NCBI GenBank assembly: GCA_013076295.1
Contig: RQOL01000465.1
Coordinates: 186,001 to 250,000, forward strand
Origin: Sanderia malayensis
Taxonomy: Eukaryota; Cnidaria; Scyphozoa; Semaeostomeae; Pelagiidae
Direction of reading: 5' to 3'
DNA length: 64,000 nucleotides
Part shown: positions 42,960-56,245 of the stretch, piece after piece
How the letters are laid out: each line of letters begins with the position of its first letter
How positions within the stretch are numbered: the first letter of the stretch is position 1
Translations under genes and position numbers: made by a program
The notes under the pieces: model-generated
The model's input: only the letters and a program-made list of their open reading frames with translations
What the model was told of the DNA's origin: nothing
Databases searched by the model: none

Positions 42960-43420
42960 TTTAGCTAGCCTGGGGCGCTCGCTTTCGCTCGCTTCCCGGA
43001 GGGGGGCAAGTGAAAAAAAATTAATGTGGTTGGCGCACTTCGTGCGCTGCATTCGCTTACGCTCATGCCTCCTTCAACCCCACGTACCATGGGTTGGCTC
43101 GCTGCGCTCGCCTGTGGTTGGCGCACTCCGTGTGCTGCATTCGCCTACGCTCATGCCCCTTTCAACCCCACGTACCATGGGTTAGCTCGCTATGCTCGCA
43201 TGTGGTTGGCGCACTTCGTGCGCTGCATTCGCTTACATTCATGCCCCTTTCAACCCCACGTACAATGCGTTAGCTCGCTCCGCTCGCCTGTCTATCCATT
43301 ATCAAAAAGCATTGACTGATAGGGTGCACTTCGTGCGCTGCATTCGCTTACGCTCATGCCTCTGCCTACTCCTTTTACAAAAGCTTGGCTCGCTTCGCTC
43401 GCCTGATAATCCCTTCTGAT
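42960..43420. repeat. GC-rich 88 bp minisatellite with hairpins
   Basis: About three copies of an 88 bp unit beginning GTGGTTGGCGCAC at 43026, 43114 and 43202, plus a partial copy near 43325, in otherwise AT-rich DNA. Each unit has CGCTCGC-type runs, a CCATGG-like core and a hairpin GCGCACTTCGTGCGC (perfect in units 1 and 3). CpG is dense. 43421-44040 holds no gene. Confidence 0.85.
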
Positions 43421-44039
43421 AATTTGTTGATTAAAACTTTGGGCTTGTTTACATTAGGCCTAAGCATCGCAACTGTTCTCGTGAAGTCGTAAAAGAGCCA
43501 ATCAACTTGCAGCAAAAGGCGAAACGGGTCACGTGAACAGCGAATACGTGGTTCGAAAATGGAGTTCGCAACGCGAATTTGGAATTCTCGCCACCGTAAA
43601 CTGTAGTTTTTTCGTGATAGCACAATTAGCAGAATAATTAATGGAATAATTCAAAAGAACTTTAAAAAAACGAAACAAAAAATAGATAACCTTGGTCTAA
43701 TTAATAATTGGCACTTTCCATTTGAAATTTAGCACAAATAATGTACAAACAAAAAAGCCTTTTTCATTACACGGTTCGCCGTTTCGGCCCATTGTTTTGA
43801 GGCGTTCGACCTATTGTTTCGGGTCGAATCTATTGTTTTTGGCAAGAAAGTGCGTCATCACGTGACCTCCGCAGAATATATATATTAGATTCGGGACAAT
43901 AGTTTGTGCATTGTTCGCTATAAGTAGAAAGGGCATGTTGAGTACCTAGACCATATAAGTAGCTTGGGATTTGGCAGCAAATTGATCTTCTGTGCGGCAA
44001 AGCAATTCTTGACATGTTTTTCAAATTCCTACGTCATTC

Positions 44040-46665
44040 TCAGTTCAGATCAGCTTAGTTCAGTTTCATTTTTAAAATTCAACAAACATACAATTTACTA
44101 ATCTACTAACTAACATAAATACTTACAATAATCATTTTACAATTGCTTAACAAAAGGTATTAAAATAGGTATTAAATGTTTGACCCCAGACAATGATTCC
44201 ATATTATAAAAATGACAGAAATAATGCAAATCAACAAATCAAGACTTCCTGAGGTACCATATTCCTAATTTTAAAAACATGCCACAACACCTAGCTAGTT
44301 TTTTAGAGAGTTCACTCAAGTGATACTTCCAGCTGAGATGCTCATCTAATAAAAGTCCCAAAAATTTAACAAATTTTACTCTTTTAATTTGCTTCTTTCC
44401 TATCTTTATAATTGTATCTGTTGGAACTGACGTAACAGAGGAATTGAAAATGATAACGTTTGTTTTTTCAATATTAAGTGATAGTTTATTAACATCAAGC
44501 CATTTCTTCACTAACTTAAGTTCTGTGTTAACATTTTTTACTAAATTTGATAGATTATCAGATTTATAGTATATATTTTATTGCCAGCAAAAAGATAAAA
44601 TTGCAATTTTTTTGAAACATTAGGAAGGTTATTATTATATAGCAAAAAAAGAAGAGGGCCCAACACAGGGCCTTGGGGAACACCACACGTTATTTTCATC
44701 AATCCAGAATTAGTTTCGTTAGTACAAACATATTGCTGTCTATCTGACAGATAAGATCTAAACCAATTTAATGCACAGCCCCGGATTCCATAATGTTCCA
44801 GGCTTTTTAATAGGATTTCATGATTAACAGTGTCAAAAGCTTTCTATAAATCAATAAAAATACCACATCCAAATTTTTTGTTGTCCAGTGTATCTCTTAT
44901 ATCTTCTGTCGTTGAGTTGTCCAGTGTATCTCTTATATCTTCGGTCATGATCAATTGAGTGGTTTTGCTGAAAACCAAATTGCAAAGAATACAAAACGTT
45001 ATGAATTTCAAGAAATTTATATAATCTTTTATACATCAATTTCTCAAGAATTTCGCTGAAGATTGATAACAAAGAAATTGGTCTGTAGTTTGATGGTAAT
45101 TTACAATCACCTTTTTTAAACAGTGCAATTACTTTAGCAGTTTTAAGTTTGATAGGAAGGGTACCAGTTTGAAATGAATGGTTGGCAAGTGAAGCAAGAA
45201 GGGGGGAGATAGAAGGGCTAAGGATGTTTAGCAATTTAACTGGGATACTGTTTGGACCAACTGATTTTGAGGGGCTGAGAACATTAATTATATCATAAAC
45301 TTCAAGGTGGGTAACTGGCTCTACAAAAAGTGATTCAGTTATTCTGTTGGACAAATAATAAATGGGTGATTTCGGATTTTGGTGAAGTGTTTTTGTTATC
45401 TTATTGGTAACATTAACAAAATAATCATTGAAAGTATTTTATATTTGCCCTGGATCAGAAGTTAAGTTCCCGTCATTATCTTTGATTTAATTCACAGTAG
45501 TTGTTGCACTTGATTTATTTGAAATAATTGTTTTTATACCAGCCCCAACTCTTTTTATATTCTTACTGTTTTCTGAAAAGTAGTTCTGATAGTAACTGCC
45601 TTTGCTTTGCTTGAGTTCATTTGAGATACGATTCCTGAATTTCTTAAACAAGGTGATATTACTTTCAGTTTTATTTACTTTCATCTTATGAAGAGCTTTA
45701 TCTCTAATTCTCATCATTTTTTGAATTCTATTATTAATCCAAGGTTTATGTAAGAGTCTCGTTTCCTTTTTGGTACGCCTTCTAATTGGTGCGTGTTTAT
45801 TAGATAAACAATTTAGATCACTTAAAAGCTTATCAAACTTGGTGTTTGAATCTATATCCTCATTCCCCAGATATGTGGAGTCGATGTTATGAAGATCTTC
45901 TATAAATTTGTCTTCTTTCAATTTTGAGTAATCATATTTCAGTGATCGAGTTTTACTATGGGTAACTTTGGACTTTCTTAGAATCAGAAACTGAGGGAAA
46001 TGATCCGTGATTTGTGTTAAGATATTCCCACTTGTTATATTCCGAATGGTAAGCATTTGTAAATATATTGTCAATATATCTGGAATATCAACATTAGTGC
46101 ATACGGGCGGCTTATTTTCAGAGTGCCATATTTCAGAGACTCTGATCACATCTGGGTTTAGAAAAGATTGGACAGACAAGGTAAGCAATTCATCAAAATG
46201 CAAGGAAAGACTTCATATATTGGTGTGAATAATAGATAGATCTGAAGCAGATGGTTTGAGTGAAGAAAGTTCAGATAGAGAATAATGGCGAGAATCAATT
46301 GCTTGAGGCATCTGGTCATCAATATCGTAATCACTTAAATTAGGTAGATTGGTAAGGTGAGATGTAATCTCAAATGATGGTTCAGATTCAGCTAATGACG
46401 GTATGTCAAGGTCATGAAGTTTCAGTAAATCTTCATTTTCTAATGATCCAAAGGGGAATATTGATTCACGATCACGTATTGTACAATTGATGCCGAACCA
46501 TGGAACATTATGAGGCTGCTCACATAAAATCTTTTACTTAAGATAAGATATTTTCCCACATTTACTGTGAATCCAAAAATTGCATTCATCGCATTGAATA
46601 CCTTTTTGATTTTTATTGACATTTTTGTGGCAAATGCCACAGGGAAATTTAGGGATCAATACCAT
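44040..46665 (-). pseudogene. CR1/L2-like LINE with PHD-type zinc finger
   Basis: 5' start ATG near 46665, followed within a few residues by a PHD-type finger (FPCGICHKNVNKNQKGIQCD, ECNFWIHSKCGK). An acidic linker is next, then the end of the endonuclease (ITSGNILTQITDHFPQFLIL), a Lys-rich linker, then RT (VGPNSIPVKLLNILSP, NYRPISLLSIFSEIL, SLQFGFQQNHS). Breaks: a stop near 46555, missing front of the endonuclease, frameshifts near 45480, 44940 and 44580, and loss of the C-terminus after 44240. The active site region reads [11 protein letters not shown] where FADD is expected, so catalysis is gone. It is closely related to the LINE at 18112. Confidence 0.8.
44881..44952 (-). repeat. 36 bp tandem duplication inside the LINE RT
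   Basis: TTGTCCAGTGTATCTCTTAT begins at 44881 and again at 44917, a 36 bp unit (12 codons) present twice with two differences. It lies between RT motifs 2 and 3. Confidence 0.85.
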
Positions 46666-47937
46666 TGGCAATTGTTTTTACCCCTAGTTACCCCCCATAT
46701 CTCCGTTTTATGGCCATAAACCATATCTTTATGACCATTCTTATGGACTAAAGGCATTTCAAAGAAGCAAAACAATTTATTGTTCATTATAATAGGAAAC
46801 AAAAAATATATGGATTAAGTCACAGCGTAGAAAATTATTTTGCAAAGCGTCCATGACTGCCTTTGCCTAAGTGCACCACAAATGTTTATCCGTTGGGTTC
46901 TCTTGTTGTCTTTTAGCTTCTAAAGCTTCATTAATTCATAATGTCTTCATGCACGTTGGTACACACGATAACCTTTTACATGAGATAGAATGCTCCAATT
47001 TTTTGTAACAATAAATAGCAGTTCGCCATCGAAAGGGACTGAAATTTTGTTTATTGGCCTTAATACTTCCTTTGCACCTTTAATGAACTTGACAGGTTTG
47101 GGTACTTTAATCTTGCCATTGGTAAAGTTCTACTGATCGGATCTGACTTGTTGAATTGTTGGGGAGATGAACCGTAATAAGACTGGCGAGTTTGGCATGA
47201 CCTCGTTTTTGCATCATTGGAACATGCGTAGTATGGTTTTACGAAGCGCAGGAATTTCAAACTTTAGATTTACAGAAGTGAAAGTCAAATTGCGGTGAGC
47301 ACCAGGAGAGCTCCAGTGGAAGATAAAAGTGTTAAAGTACACAAACGGAAGGCATAGTATATGAGAACTACGCATGTATTCTTTTCACTATCAAAGTCTT
47401 GATATCAATGAACCTCGAATTATCAACCATACTTTGAGGGAAGGAATGAGGCCACTAAGTTGTATTTATAAGTAAAACTTTAGTAGGCCTTTTTACAACT
47501 TAGTATTTTGTGTACGCATCTCTAAACCTTAAAAGAATCCTATCAGTGCAAACCTTCAACGACGCAACCTTGGCCTAACAACTCATCAGGCCGAGTGAAA
47601 TTGCCATCCACACCCGGTGCTTATCATCGCTCTTTCAAAGAAGTCCATGACACATTTGCCCTACATTCTGCGCATGCTCCATTGATGCAAGTTTTTATTG
47701 GCTAGGACTTTCCCGATCTTTCATGCTTAGAACAATCCTGGCCAAGATTTATCTCCCCAACAAGAAGGTGCCACACTTAAACAGGTCATAAAATCACTGT
47801 CTGGCACCCTGGACCAAGTCTCTGTAAGTCAATTTGCACCAATTTGCCTAACGAGGCAAGCTTCAGTGGGCTTGCCAGGGGATCAAAGCAAAAATAACGA
47901 AGCTATGTCATCAGGTAATTAACTGAGATTAATGCAA

Positions 47938-48133
47938 AGTTTGAATTACAGGAGGTTTTTTTCTGACGGGACAAAGAACTTCGTTGAATTACAAAACGTT
48001 CGAATTACACAGGCTCGAATTATAAAGGTTTTTTATAAGGGTTTGTTAAGAATTTCTCAAGGGACCACAAAATTTGGTTCGAATTAGTAAAAGTTCGAAT
48101 TACACGAGCTTGAATTAGACAGAGTTGACTGTA
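47938..48133. mobile_element. Pogo/Tigger-like transposon end, degenerate
   Basis: Repeated GTTCGAATTA-like motifs (about 47998, 48078, 48091, 48106) lead to a right boundary near gagttgactgta (48120-48133). Read inward this gives tacagtcaactctgtctaat, typical of pogo/Tigger-type ends. The left end was not found. Confidence 0.4.
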
Positions 48134-49319
48134 AAGTGATATATACCACATGGAAGTACGAGCCAGTATCGTCTGTGTGCATTGATGCAGACAGGCATCA
48201 AGCATGCTCATCAACTGTCAATCTAGAAACAGTCATTATGCATATGCCACATCACCTCTTCTACAAATTGCAAATACCATGAAACTGACTCTATTTTATT
48301 TAATTCTCATGTTGTTTTACTGTAGTCATTAATGGTCTATGGTAATAAATTGTATTTAAGCACTATATATCTTTTTTTTGAAAAAACTGTGTTTTCTCCC
48401 TTTGTCTCTTTAAGGTTATTCAGATTTAACAAACTTCGTCACAAAAACAACATACACAAGAACAACAACAGCAACAAGTCAACCATCTTGAAATATGCGC
48501 ATGTGGCCTTTGGCATTGTACCTTTGCAAGAAAACATATTGTATATTACCATCAATCTCAAAATATCCACAGTCGTTTCGTTGGTGTTGACTCAGTCGTT
48601 TTGTAGGTGTTGATGGTTGCTGAAGTTTTCAGTTGAGCCACCATCACCGTCAACACCGTGGAGCCTAATTTCCATCAATAATTTTTAATGATTATGCAGT
48701 TTTGCTGAAGTCTTTGGTATTGTAAATGGCGAGCATGCTGTTGTGGGTCAATTTGTTTTTTTTTTGCCTGGCCAAGATGCTTCTTAACGTCAAAGCAAGC
48801 GGAGTCTTGGGTGAGAAGGTAATTAAATGCAAGGTTTTATTTATTATAGTGGACAACAACAATTCGTAAACAATTTTGTTCAAAACTATTTGTGAAACTG
48901 AACATATTCCCCAAGATGTTGCTAGAGAATATGTTTCATCTCCAAAAGAGTTTAGTTTCATATTTAAATAGCGATTCAATTATTTTAAATTATACTCCAT
49001 TTTGACAGTTTTAAATTATACTGCATGAAGACAGAACGTTTCACGATAAGGCCATCGGGAACAAAAGAAAAATATTCATTTCTGCAGTCATTTACTTGCT
49101 ATAAGCAATACAGCCTAAATACAAGGAGCAAGATCGAATATTAGTATTACGACCTGGAGCCATTGGTCGTAACTCAAACATTGGCGACTTTTATTAATAG
49201 ATTTGTATAATCTTAATGAGGTTCATCCAAAAATTAACCGCAGGCATTGTATTTGTTTCGCTTACAAAGCATGATGTTGCATTTGTTATTCAGAGCTATT
49301 TAGTACAGCTAGAGATACT

Positions 49320-49354
49320 AAACTCGATCGGGTTGCAAAAACCCGAACGAGTTT
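49320..49354. repeat. Strong 15 bp hairpin
   Basis: AAACTCGATCGGGTT pairs with AACCCGAACGAGTTT across the loop GCAAA, with one mismatch in 15 pairs. Related half-motifs (aacccgatttggttgcaa) recur near 49404. Function unknown. Confidence 0.6.
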
Positions 49355-50166
49355 CATGCAGCTCTATCAGGTTGCAAATTCTATTTTAGGCCCTCTCAAT
49401 GAAACCCGATTTGGTTGCAAGTGGAAAATCACCAACAAGACGGTCCCGGGGGATAAATCTGATAATTGATTTGGAATCTACATGTGAAAATACTTATATT
49501 TACGTGAAAAAAGTTGGGGTTGTCGCCACCGTTTTTTTACAAAGTTCAAGTTTAGTTTTCATGATGTCATATCATTGCTCTCTATTGTTTACTCAAACCA
49601 GCACGTCTCTTCAACAACAATGAAAGAAAACCATTCCTTTCTGAAAATTCTTATAATTTCCGAATCAAACACAACTCTAATCATTGCATTGCAACTAGCA
49701 AGATCTACTTAACATAAAAATACATAGCTTACCTTCTAATAGAATGTCTTCAAGATTCAGCAACCACTGAAACATGACTTTGTCATAAAGTCAATTGCAG
49801 TGGCTTTTAGAGGTTTACAAAAGGCAATGACAGTATTCCCTGAAGGACCAACTTACTGTTGTACGTCTTCCTCATGCCACTGTGTAAATTCTCACCATTT
49901 GAACTTGACTAATATTTTTTTTAAGTCAAATCAGGCTATTTGTTAGGCAAAACACGGAAGAAAAACTTAGAACCTAATAACTTATTCTGACTCGTCTTAT
50001 AATAAAAAGGTGGCTCATACCTGAAAAAGCAATTACGTAACAAAGGCAAAAAGAATATCAAAATAAAAAATATAACATAAAATCATTGTCTTCGTTGAAT
50101 TTTGCAAATTCAGTGCTTCTTCAACTCCTTGCTCTGCTTCTTCTTCTTCTTCTTCTTCTGCTTTTT

Positions 50167-50369
50167 TCAACTTGGCTGCTCTACATCATCACTGTCCAAG
50201 GCTGCCAACATATCCTGAGATTTGGCATCGTACACCCACTTCTTCTTTTTACTCTTTTTGATCAATGGCACATGATCTAGGATATTGCCAGTTTCTTTCA
50301 ACATTGGTTGCTTCAAAGGGGCAAATAAAACACTGTTGGCCAGTTCAGTTGGGTTTGACAGGAATGTCT
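50167..50369 (-). pseudogene. 3' end of an unrecognised gene (host gene X), separated by a transposon
   Basis: Minus-strand open frame ending at TGA 50167-50169. It includes TFLSNPTELANSVLFAPLKQ and then a Lys-rich segment (IKKSKKKKWVYDAKSQDML). It continues in frame from 57206-56977 if the element 50378-56968 and one copy of its target duplication are removed. Not recognised. It shares no domain with the element it flanks. Confidence 0.5.
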
Positions 50370-50695
50370 GGGAAACTTTGACTTGCTAAAGTCTCAGTCC
50401 CGTGATCCCGTCCCACATTCTGACAAGGTAGCGAGAGCAAGTCGAACAAGCGAACAAGATGAGAGGCTGCCGGAACAGAGACTTGTTTCATTCAGCATTC
50501 TAAATTTAGAAGCAAAGGAAATCTTGGCACCACGGGCCAGAAAACTGCCAGCGGTCAAGCCCTTTGACCTTAAAACACCAACCAATCAGATCATTGCTGA
50601 GCAATGAATGCTCAAATATGTATATAATTATTCCTCAGGAACGGGGGTTTCATTCTCTACCGCTTGAGACAATGGCACTCAGCAACAAAATACAA

Positions 50696-52461
50696 AATGG
50701 AGGAGTATTGTGATCAGGACGCTGTGAATGTGAAGCTTTCAATTGAAAATGCTGCTAAATTTTTCGGAATTAACGCAACCAAAGACTTTCAGTTGGAAGC
50801 TGCATCTGCAGCGTTATTAGGCAAGGACGTTGTTGTGGCGAAACCAACTGGGTCCGGAAAGTCTTTTGTTTTCCAAATCCTGCCATTTGCTCACTTTGAA
50901 TTGCAGAAAATGATGGGAAACGAACTTGTCAGTTGAAAATTTATATATAATTAATAACCAATATAATTAGAAACCATAAGTAGAATCACCCTTTTTTAGA
51001 AATTTCATATAATTTACATCTATATACAATATATAAATATACATATATTTTACTTCTTGTCAAAATACTGTAAAACCAACTACTACATGCAATGATAACG
51101 TTAAAGCTTCTCTTTGGAAAATCATGAAATTGTGCCCCCTCCCCAATGAGCCCATTTTACAAAAAAAAGATTTAAGCATAACGTCATGTAAACTGTTTCA
51201 AAATTGATGGTTGAATTCTCCTTTTCCAGGGTATCACAAGTAGAAACGTGTCAGCATTCAGGAGTTGTTACGGCCAGATTGCAAAGCTGAGGTCCTTGTT
51301 CACCTCCCCAGTGCCATTCATTGCACCTACTGCTACAGCAACATCAACCACAATAAAGGCTATCAGCCAAAATTTGGAATTGGATGATGCATCTTACATA
51401 GTGAGCATCCCAGATCGTTCCAACATCAGATACTCAGTTGTCAAAATCAAGGAAGAGTGTCTGGACAAGATGTTTGACTGGCTGGTCAAGAAACTGGCAG
51501 CAACTAAATTTATGTGAGAGAGCTCTAGTTTTTTGTCAAAGTCAACGTAATGTTCGTGATCTGTATGCCATTTTTAATTATAATTTCAAAGCTGATTTTG
51601 GAAGAAAAATCTCCCATTTGATATGTTTCATGGTGCAAGTGAAGAAGAAGTGAAAAATGAAATTACCAAGTTGTTCGCAAATCCAAATGGGAGCTCATGG
51701 TTCTCTTTGCAACCATTGCATTTGGCATGGGTGTTGACTGCAAAAATCTGCATCAAGTTATACATCTTGGGCCCCCAAAAGGATTGGATGACCTTTGTCG
51801 AGAGTCAGGCCCTGCAGGAAGGGATGGGACACAAAGTCATGCTGTTGTTCTTGTTTACCCAAGGCCTGCACCAAAGAAAATGACCAAAGAAATGAGAGAG
51901 TACATTAAGAATGATACAATCTGCAGAAGAGAATTTCTGAATAAAGGCTTCCCAGGGATGTTTAGAAAAGTGACACCACTTCATCTATGCTGTGACATAT
52001 GCACACAACAATGTGTTTGTGATCCTGAAAATCAAAAGTGCAAGTATTCAGACAATCCATCCCACATTATGTCTGAGGCAGAAGCCGAATTTACATGTTT
52101 GTCAACGAAATGCTGTGACAAAGAAAATGAGTGCATGGATATCCAGTCCGTAAATGTTGAGGGAAAAGAAATTTTAACAGAAAAATTGCATCAACTGCGC
52201 AAAAGTAGGTCATCACCAGATATGCTGCTCTACACAGGATTAGACTTCAAAAGTGGACTACCTGTATTTACCATACAAAAAATGTTTTCAAGAGTAGACA
52301 ACATTACATCTGAGAAACAATTAAGAGAGAAATACTGCATTTTGGATGCAACACTTTGCAGTGAAATAATGAGCATCATCAAGGATGTGAGGTCCCTATA
52401 TGGCATCAGCAAAGAGCCTTCTTTGGATAAAGATACAAAGTTTAAGCAAAGCTGCTGGTGA
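50696..52461 (+). pseudogene. RecQ-like helicase of the transposon, lacking its DEAH segment
   Basis: First exon (ATG at 50669 or 50699) has the RecQ entry motif and Walker A (VAKPTGSGKSFVFQIL). A noncoding gap with an acceptor (TTTTCCAG near 51229) follows. The next exon goes straight to SAFRSCYGQIAKLRSLF and motif III (FIAPTATATSTT). Motifs Ia and II (DEAH) are nowhere between. Later pieces: ALVFCQSQRNVRDLYAIFNY, then after frameshifts TIAFGMGVDCKNLHQVIHLG, RESGPAGRDG, and a zinc-like Cys cluster (LHLCCDICTQQCVC). A probable acidic tail follows past 52461 in another frame. Helicase activity is not expected. Confidence 0.75.
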
Positions 52462-55400
52462 AGAATATTTTTCTGATTAAGATTTTTCCATTGATAATTC
52501 CAGTGATAATTCTGACTATGACCTGAAGTTAATCAAAACTGCCACAAAAATTTTCAAGGAAGGTTATATCTTCAGGCAGTGGTTCTGGTGATACAGAGGA
52601 AATAGAGAGTGATTAGGATTATCTAGCCACGTCTGTTATGATTTACTTAACAGAAAGTTTAACCCATTATTCATAACCAAGGAAAAAAATCTTTGTCACA
52701 AGTTTACATGACTTTTCTGTTGTAATACAAAGTTTCAAGCATCTATGACCAAAACTGAAAAAACTGCAGATGTGGCTGTGGAATGATTATTTGAACATTT
52801 TGATAAGCTAGATACATAGTTACCAATCTGATTGGTTGTTGATCTTCTGATAAATGTTCAGTTTTTTAAGCTTTGTCACAGCCTTTTCTATCCATTCCTT
52901 TAGAGCTAAAACATCAATATCTTGTAGAATGTTTCTCTTAAATGCGGGAAATGCTTTATGGTGTCTGCCTGGAACAACATCAAATATCTTCTTGTCACAA
53001 AACTGTTTTGCTAACTCTTTAACATCATCATCTGCATGCTTTCGCTTATGTTTACCAGAAGGATGCTTGACTAATGTTTCAATGTCATGCAGTTTTACAA
53101 TTTCCTCAATTGCCTCATATGATTTGCTGGCCCTGTCAAGACTTTTTCTGTTATCTTACCCAGTAGGTCACGGCAGTTCAACTTCACTATTTTGTTTCGA
53201 TGCTCTAAGTACCTATCCACTTCCACATTGCTATCCAGCCTCCCCTTTGTCTTAACAAACCTTTCCCATATAAGTTGTTCTGCTAAGTGAGGGGGAAGCA
53301 AGTATTTAACTTGGGCAATAGTATACAGACTGTAATGTGCATACTTTGTGTTACCGGCAAGTTTGATTAGTAACATCATGAATGGGTAAAAGAGCATAAT
53401 TCTCTCTCCATCTCTGTGGCGGCGAGCATCGGTAAAACACATGGCAAGAAGACCAAGAGCCAAGGTGTTACAAGAGTAATTGGATAATGCATCTTCCTCA
53501 GTTGTGCTTCTACTCTCTTCAGCACCAGCATACATCTCAAATTCATCTATAGAGATACCATACTCTTTCAACATGTGCCTGACACAGTTGGCCTCTCTCC
53601 TGTAAAATTTCTTGCACATTCAACATGGGAAAAATTCCTTCATAGTATCTGATTCCCAGACACCAATTTTGTTGTCAGCAAAATGCTTTTCCATAAAATG
53701 CTTCCTTAAGCCATTTACTGATTTGTATGTTCTTTGGCATACATGGCAAGACAGCTCTGACGAACCATTAAATTCAGGCATTTGAGGTATGCAAAATTTG
53801 TTGACAACTGCTTCCACTATTTGATCTGCTGCATGCTGTTCTTCAGTTTCAAGGGGTGTTGAGAAGTTGGGAAATCTTGACTTCACTTTTTCAAAACAGC
53901 AAAGAATTAGGGCATTTGTATATTTTTCTATAAGATCATACACTTCATCTGGATTGTCCATTGGAGAATCTGGTGCATTGCTTGCATTCAGAAAATTCTT
54001 GGCAACAAATATGTTTGCAATATCACCTGATGATTTCCTTTCATACATGAGCCTATACACTGCCTGTTATGTAAAAGAAAAACATATGATCAAACTACAG
54101 TAGATGTTTTTATACAATCTTTTCTTGAGTAAGTGTCCATGTGTGCAATGAATCATAGAAATACAATAAATCCCAGTACTTTCATATAATCTCATGCATG
54201 TGTCGATGTGTGTGCGTGTGATTGCACCCATTAAAGAAACAGGCTGCTTTTGTATTTTCCAGTTGTTCAACTTTTAGTTGTTATGATTATCACAATATTT
54301 TCAAACTATATTTGTCTTTTGTTTACAATATAACATTTTTAAGGCAAGAAAAATTCAAATTGAAAACCCTAAAAACTAATTCAAACTAAAGTCTGAACTA
54401 GTTTTGAGAAATTTGGATGTTTAAATTTGGATTTTAAAATGTTACCTCAAAGAAGTTACCAAGAAAGTGAAAATCAGATAAACAGGGTATCACATCTTCC
54501 AGTCAATCTTTGGATGATTGGAATTGCGTCGATCCTCTTGTGCATTAATTTGTCTTTCAACAGTCAACAAATCTCCGAAACTTAAAATTGGTCCACTTTT
54601 ATTGAGCCAGTTGGCACAAGTCCTTCAATGAACTCCATCATATCAATGATATCATGGGAATCATTTTCGTTTTTGTTCAAGATACCAAGGCAGGTCTGAA
54701 AGGATATAAAGGCATTTTATTTCACACAGATAGTATCATCACAAATATTTTTACAATACATTTTTAATCATAAATATTTTCAAATTGATTTGAGCATTTT
54801 GGCATTTTGATTTTTATTAACAACTTTAAAGGCTCTAGACTACCAACAAAACATACTTACAGACTCAACTTTCTTTCTTATCTCTCTTTGGAATTTGTGT
54901 TTTTGGTGCGTGAAATATTTTTGCATCCAATCGCAATCCTTCACAAGACGACTTAAAACCCTTCCAACCTGCATCTTGAATTCAGTTTTTAATCTTCCAT
55001 TATCATTTTCTGTGGGAACAAATGTGATGACAGGTGGCATACTTTTGGGATCCAGTCTTTCAGGATCAACTGAAGGAACAAGTCCTTTTGTTGGTATCCT
55101 TTTCCTAATTGCAACTATGTGGAATAGATGATGATCCTGGTTTTTGTGAATTCTTGATGTATGCCTGGCTTTATTTCGAATATCAAGGTTGCCTACATAA
55201 AAACTATGTGGCTCTTGTTTGGTATTAGTTGCTGTGTTATCATTGGTTATTTTCTTCACAGGATCAGGACACTTCAAATCACTCTTTGTAGATGTTTCCA
55301 TTGACTTCAAGAGCGTTCGTCGAAGGACAGACTTTTCATCGTCTTTAACTGGGGGCTGATAATCTGGTGAGGCAGCAGTTACTTTTGGAGAAGACGCGTG

Positions 55401-55504
55401 TTTTTGTTTTGTACACAAAAAGTGAGGTGGGCGCCTTTCAAAGTGTTTTACCAGCTGACTTATCTTTGTAAAGAGCTCTTAATTGTTTGAAAGACCCCTG
55501 GAGA

Positions 55505-55691
55505 GTTGCAGAAAACAATGGAGAACACAGGTGATAGCTTTGTTTTTTTTAATGAAATAGTTGTAGGTTTTGTTGTAGTAGGCGACTGCCATTGTTGCTT
55601 CGGCATGCTAACAACGTTTAGCCCATGGTCAAAGTTTTGAATTTTTCCGGCCCTATTTGCACGTTTTCCCCATTTCAATTTTTGACAAGTG
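55505..55691. repeat. Dispersed repeat, copy B (pairs with 19918-20100)
   Basis: Same-sense match to 19918-20100, lying in an intron of the DUF6589 gene. It is followed by poly-T. Confidence 0.6.
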
Positions 55692-56245
55692 TTGTCTGAT
55701 AACATAATTAACATAATGTGTTGTTTTTTTTGTTTTTTTGTTTTTTTTACGATTTCCAAGAAAGTTGCTTTTCACTAGGGAAGGAGCAATTTTTAACGCA
55801 ACACGTGTTGTTTTTGCATTTGCGAAAATTCAATTTTAGCCTGCCACAATTGATTATTTTTTACCCAAACAGTTTTGATAATTGTTCCCCAACATATTAT
55901 CTTCATGTTGGTGTTTTTTGAGCTCAACTGGATCACTATTTGCCACGGTAAATACTATTTTTACTTGCTAAAGTATGTTCAAAGGTTTTGCTTTTTGCAC
56001 GGCTCCGAAATTTCATTCAAACCACTTCCACTAAATGGTCTCTCAGAACTCAGTATTACTTATTTAAGAGATTAGACTATTTGCAACGTGTTCGCTGTTT
56101 CCTTAGCTACAGTTTGATATATTTTTTTTTACAGATTGAGTTTAAATTTTCCAGGATGGATTAGGTTTTTGAAAGTAACTATTTTTTTCAAACTTCACAG
56201 TGAAATTATCAACTTTCAGAAACGGCTTTCAGGGAGCAGCGTGGG

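Larger units (their letters stand above)
46666..50166. other. Long stretch without recognised genes
   Basis: Only short frames. The AT- and T-rich sequence includes a pogo/Tigger-like end (see 47938-48133), a hairpin (49320-49354), and a TTC run at 50131-50165 with the terminal codons of the minus-strand gene just beyond. Confidence 0.4.

Noticed and set aside
42960..43420. Coding gene in the GC-rich array (plus-strand frames 43026-43419)
   Set aside because: Open frames come from the 88 bp repeat itself and change family with each unit.
54067..54270. Minus-strand ORF of 67 codons
   Set aside because: Lies in an intron of the DUF6589 gene and has no recognisable content.
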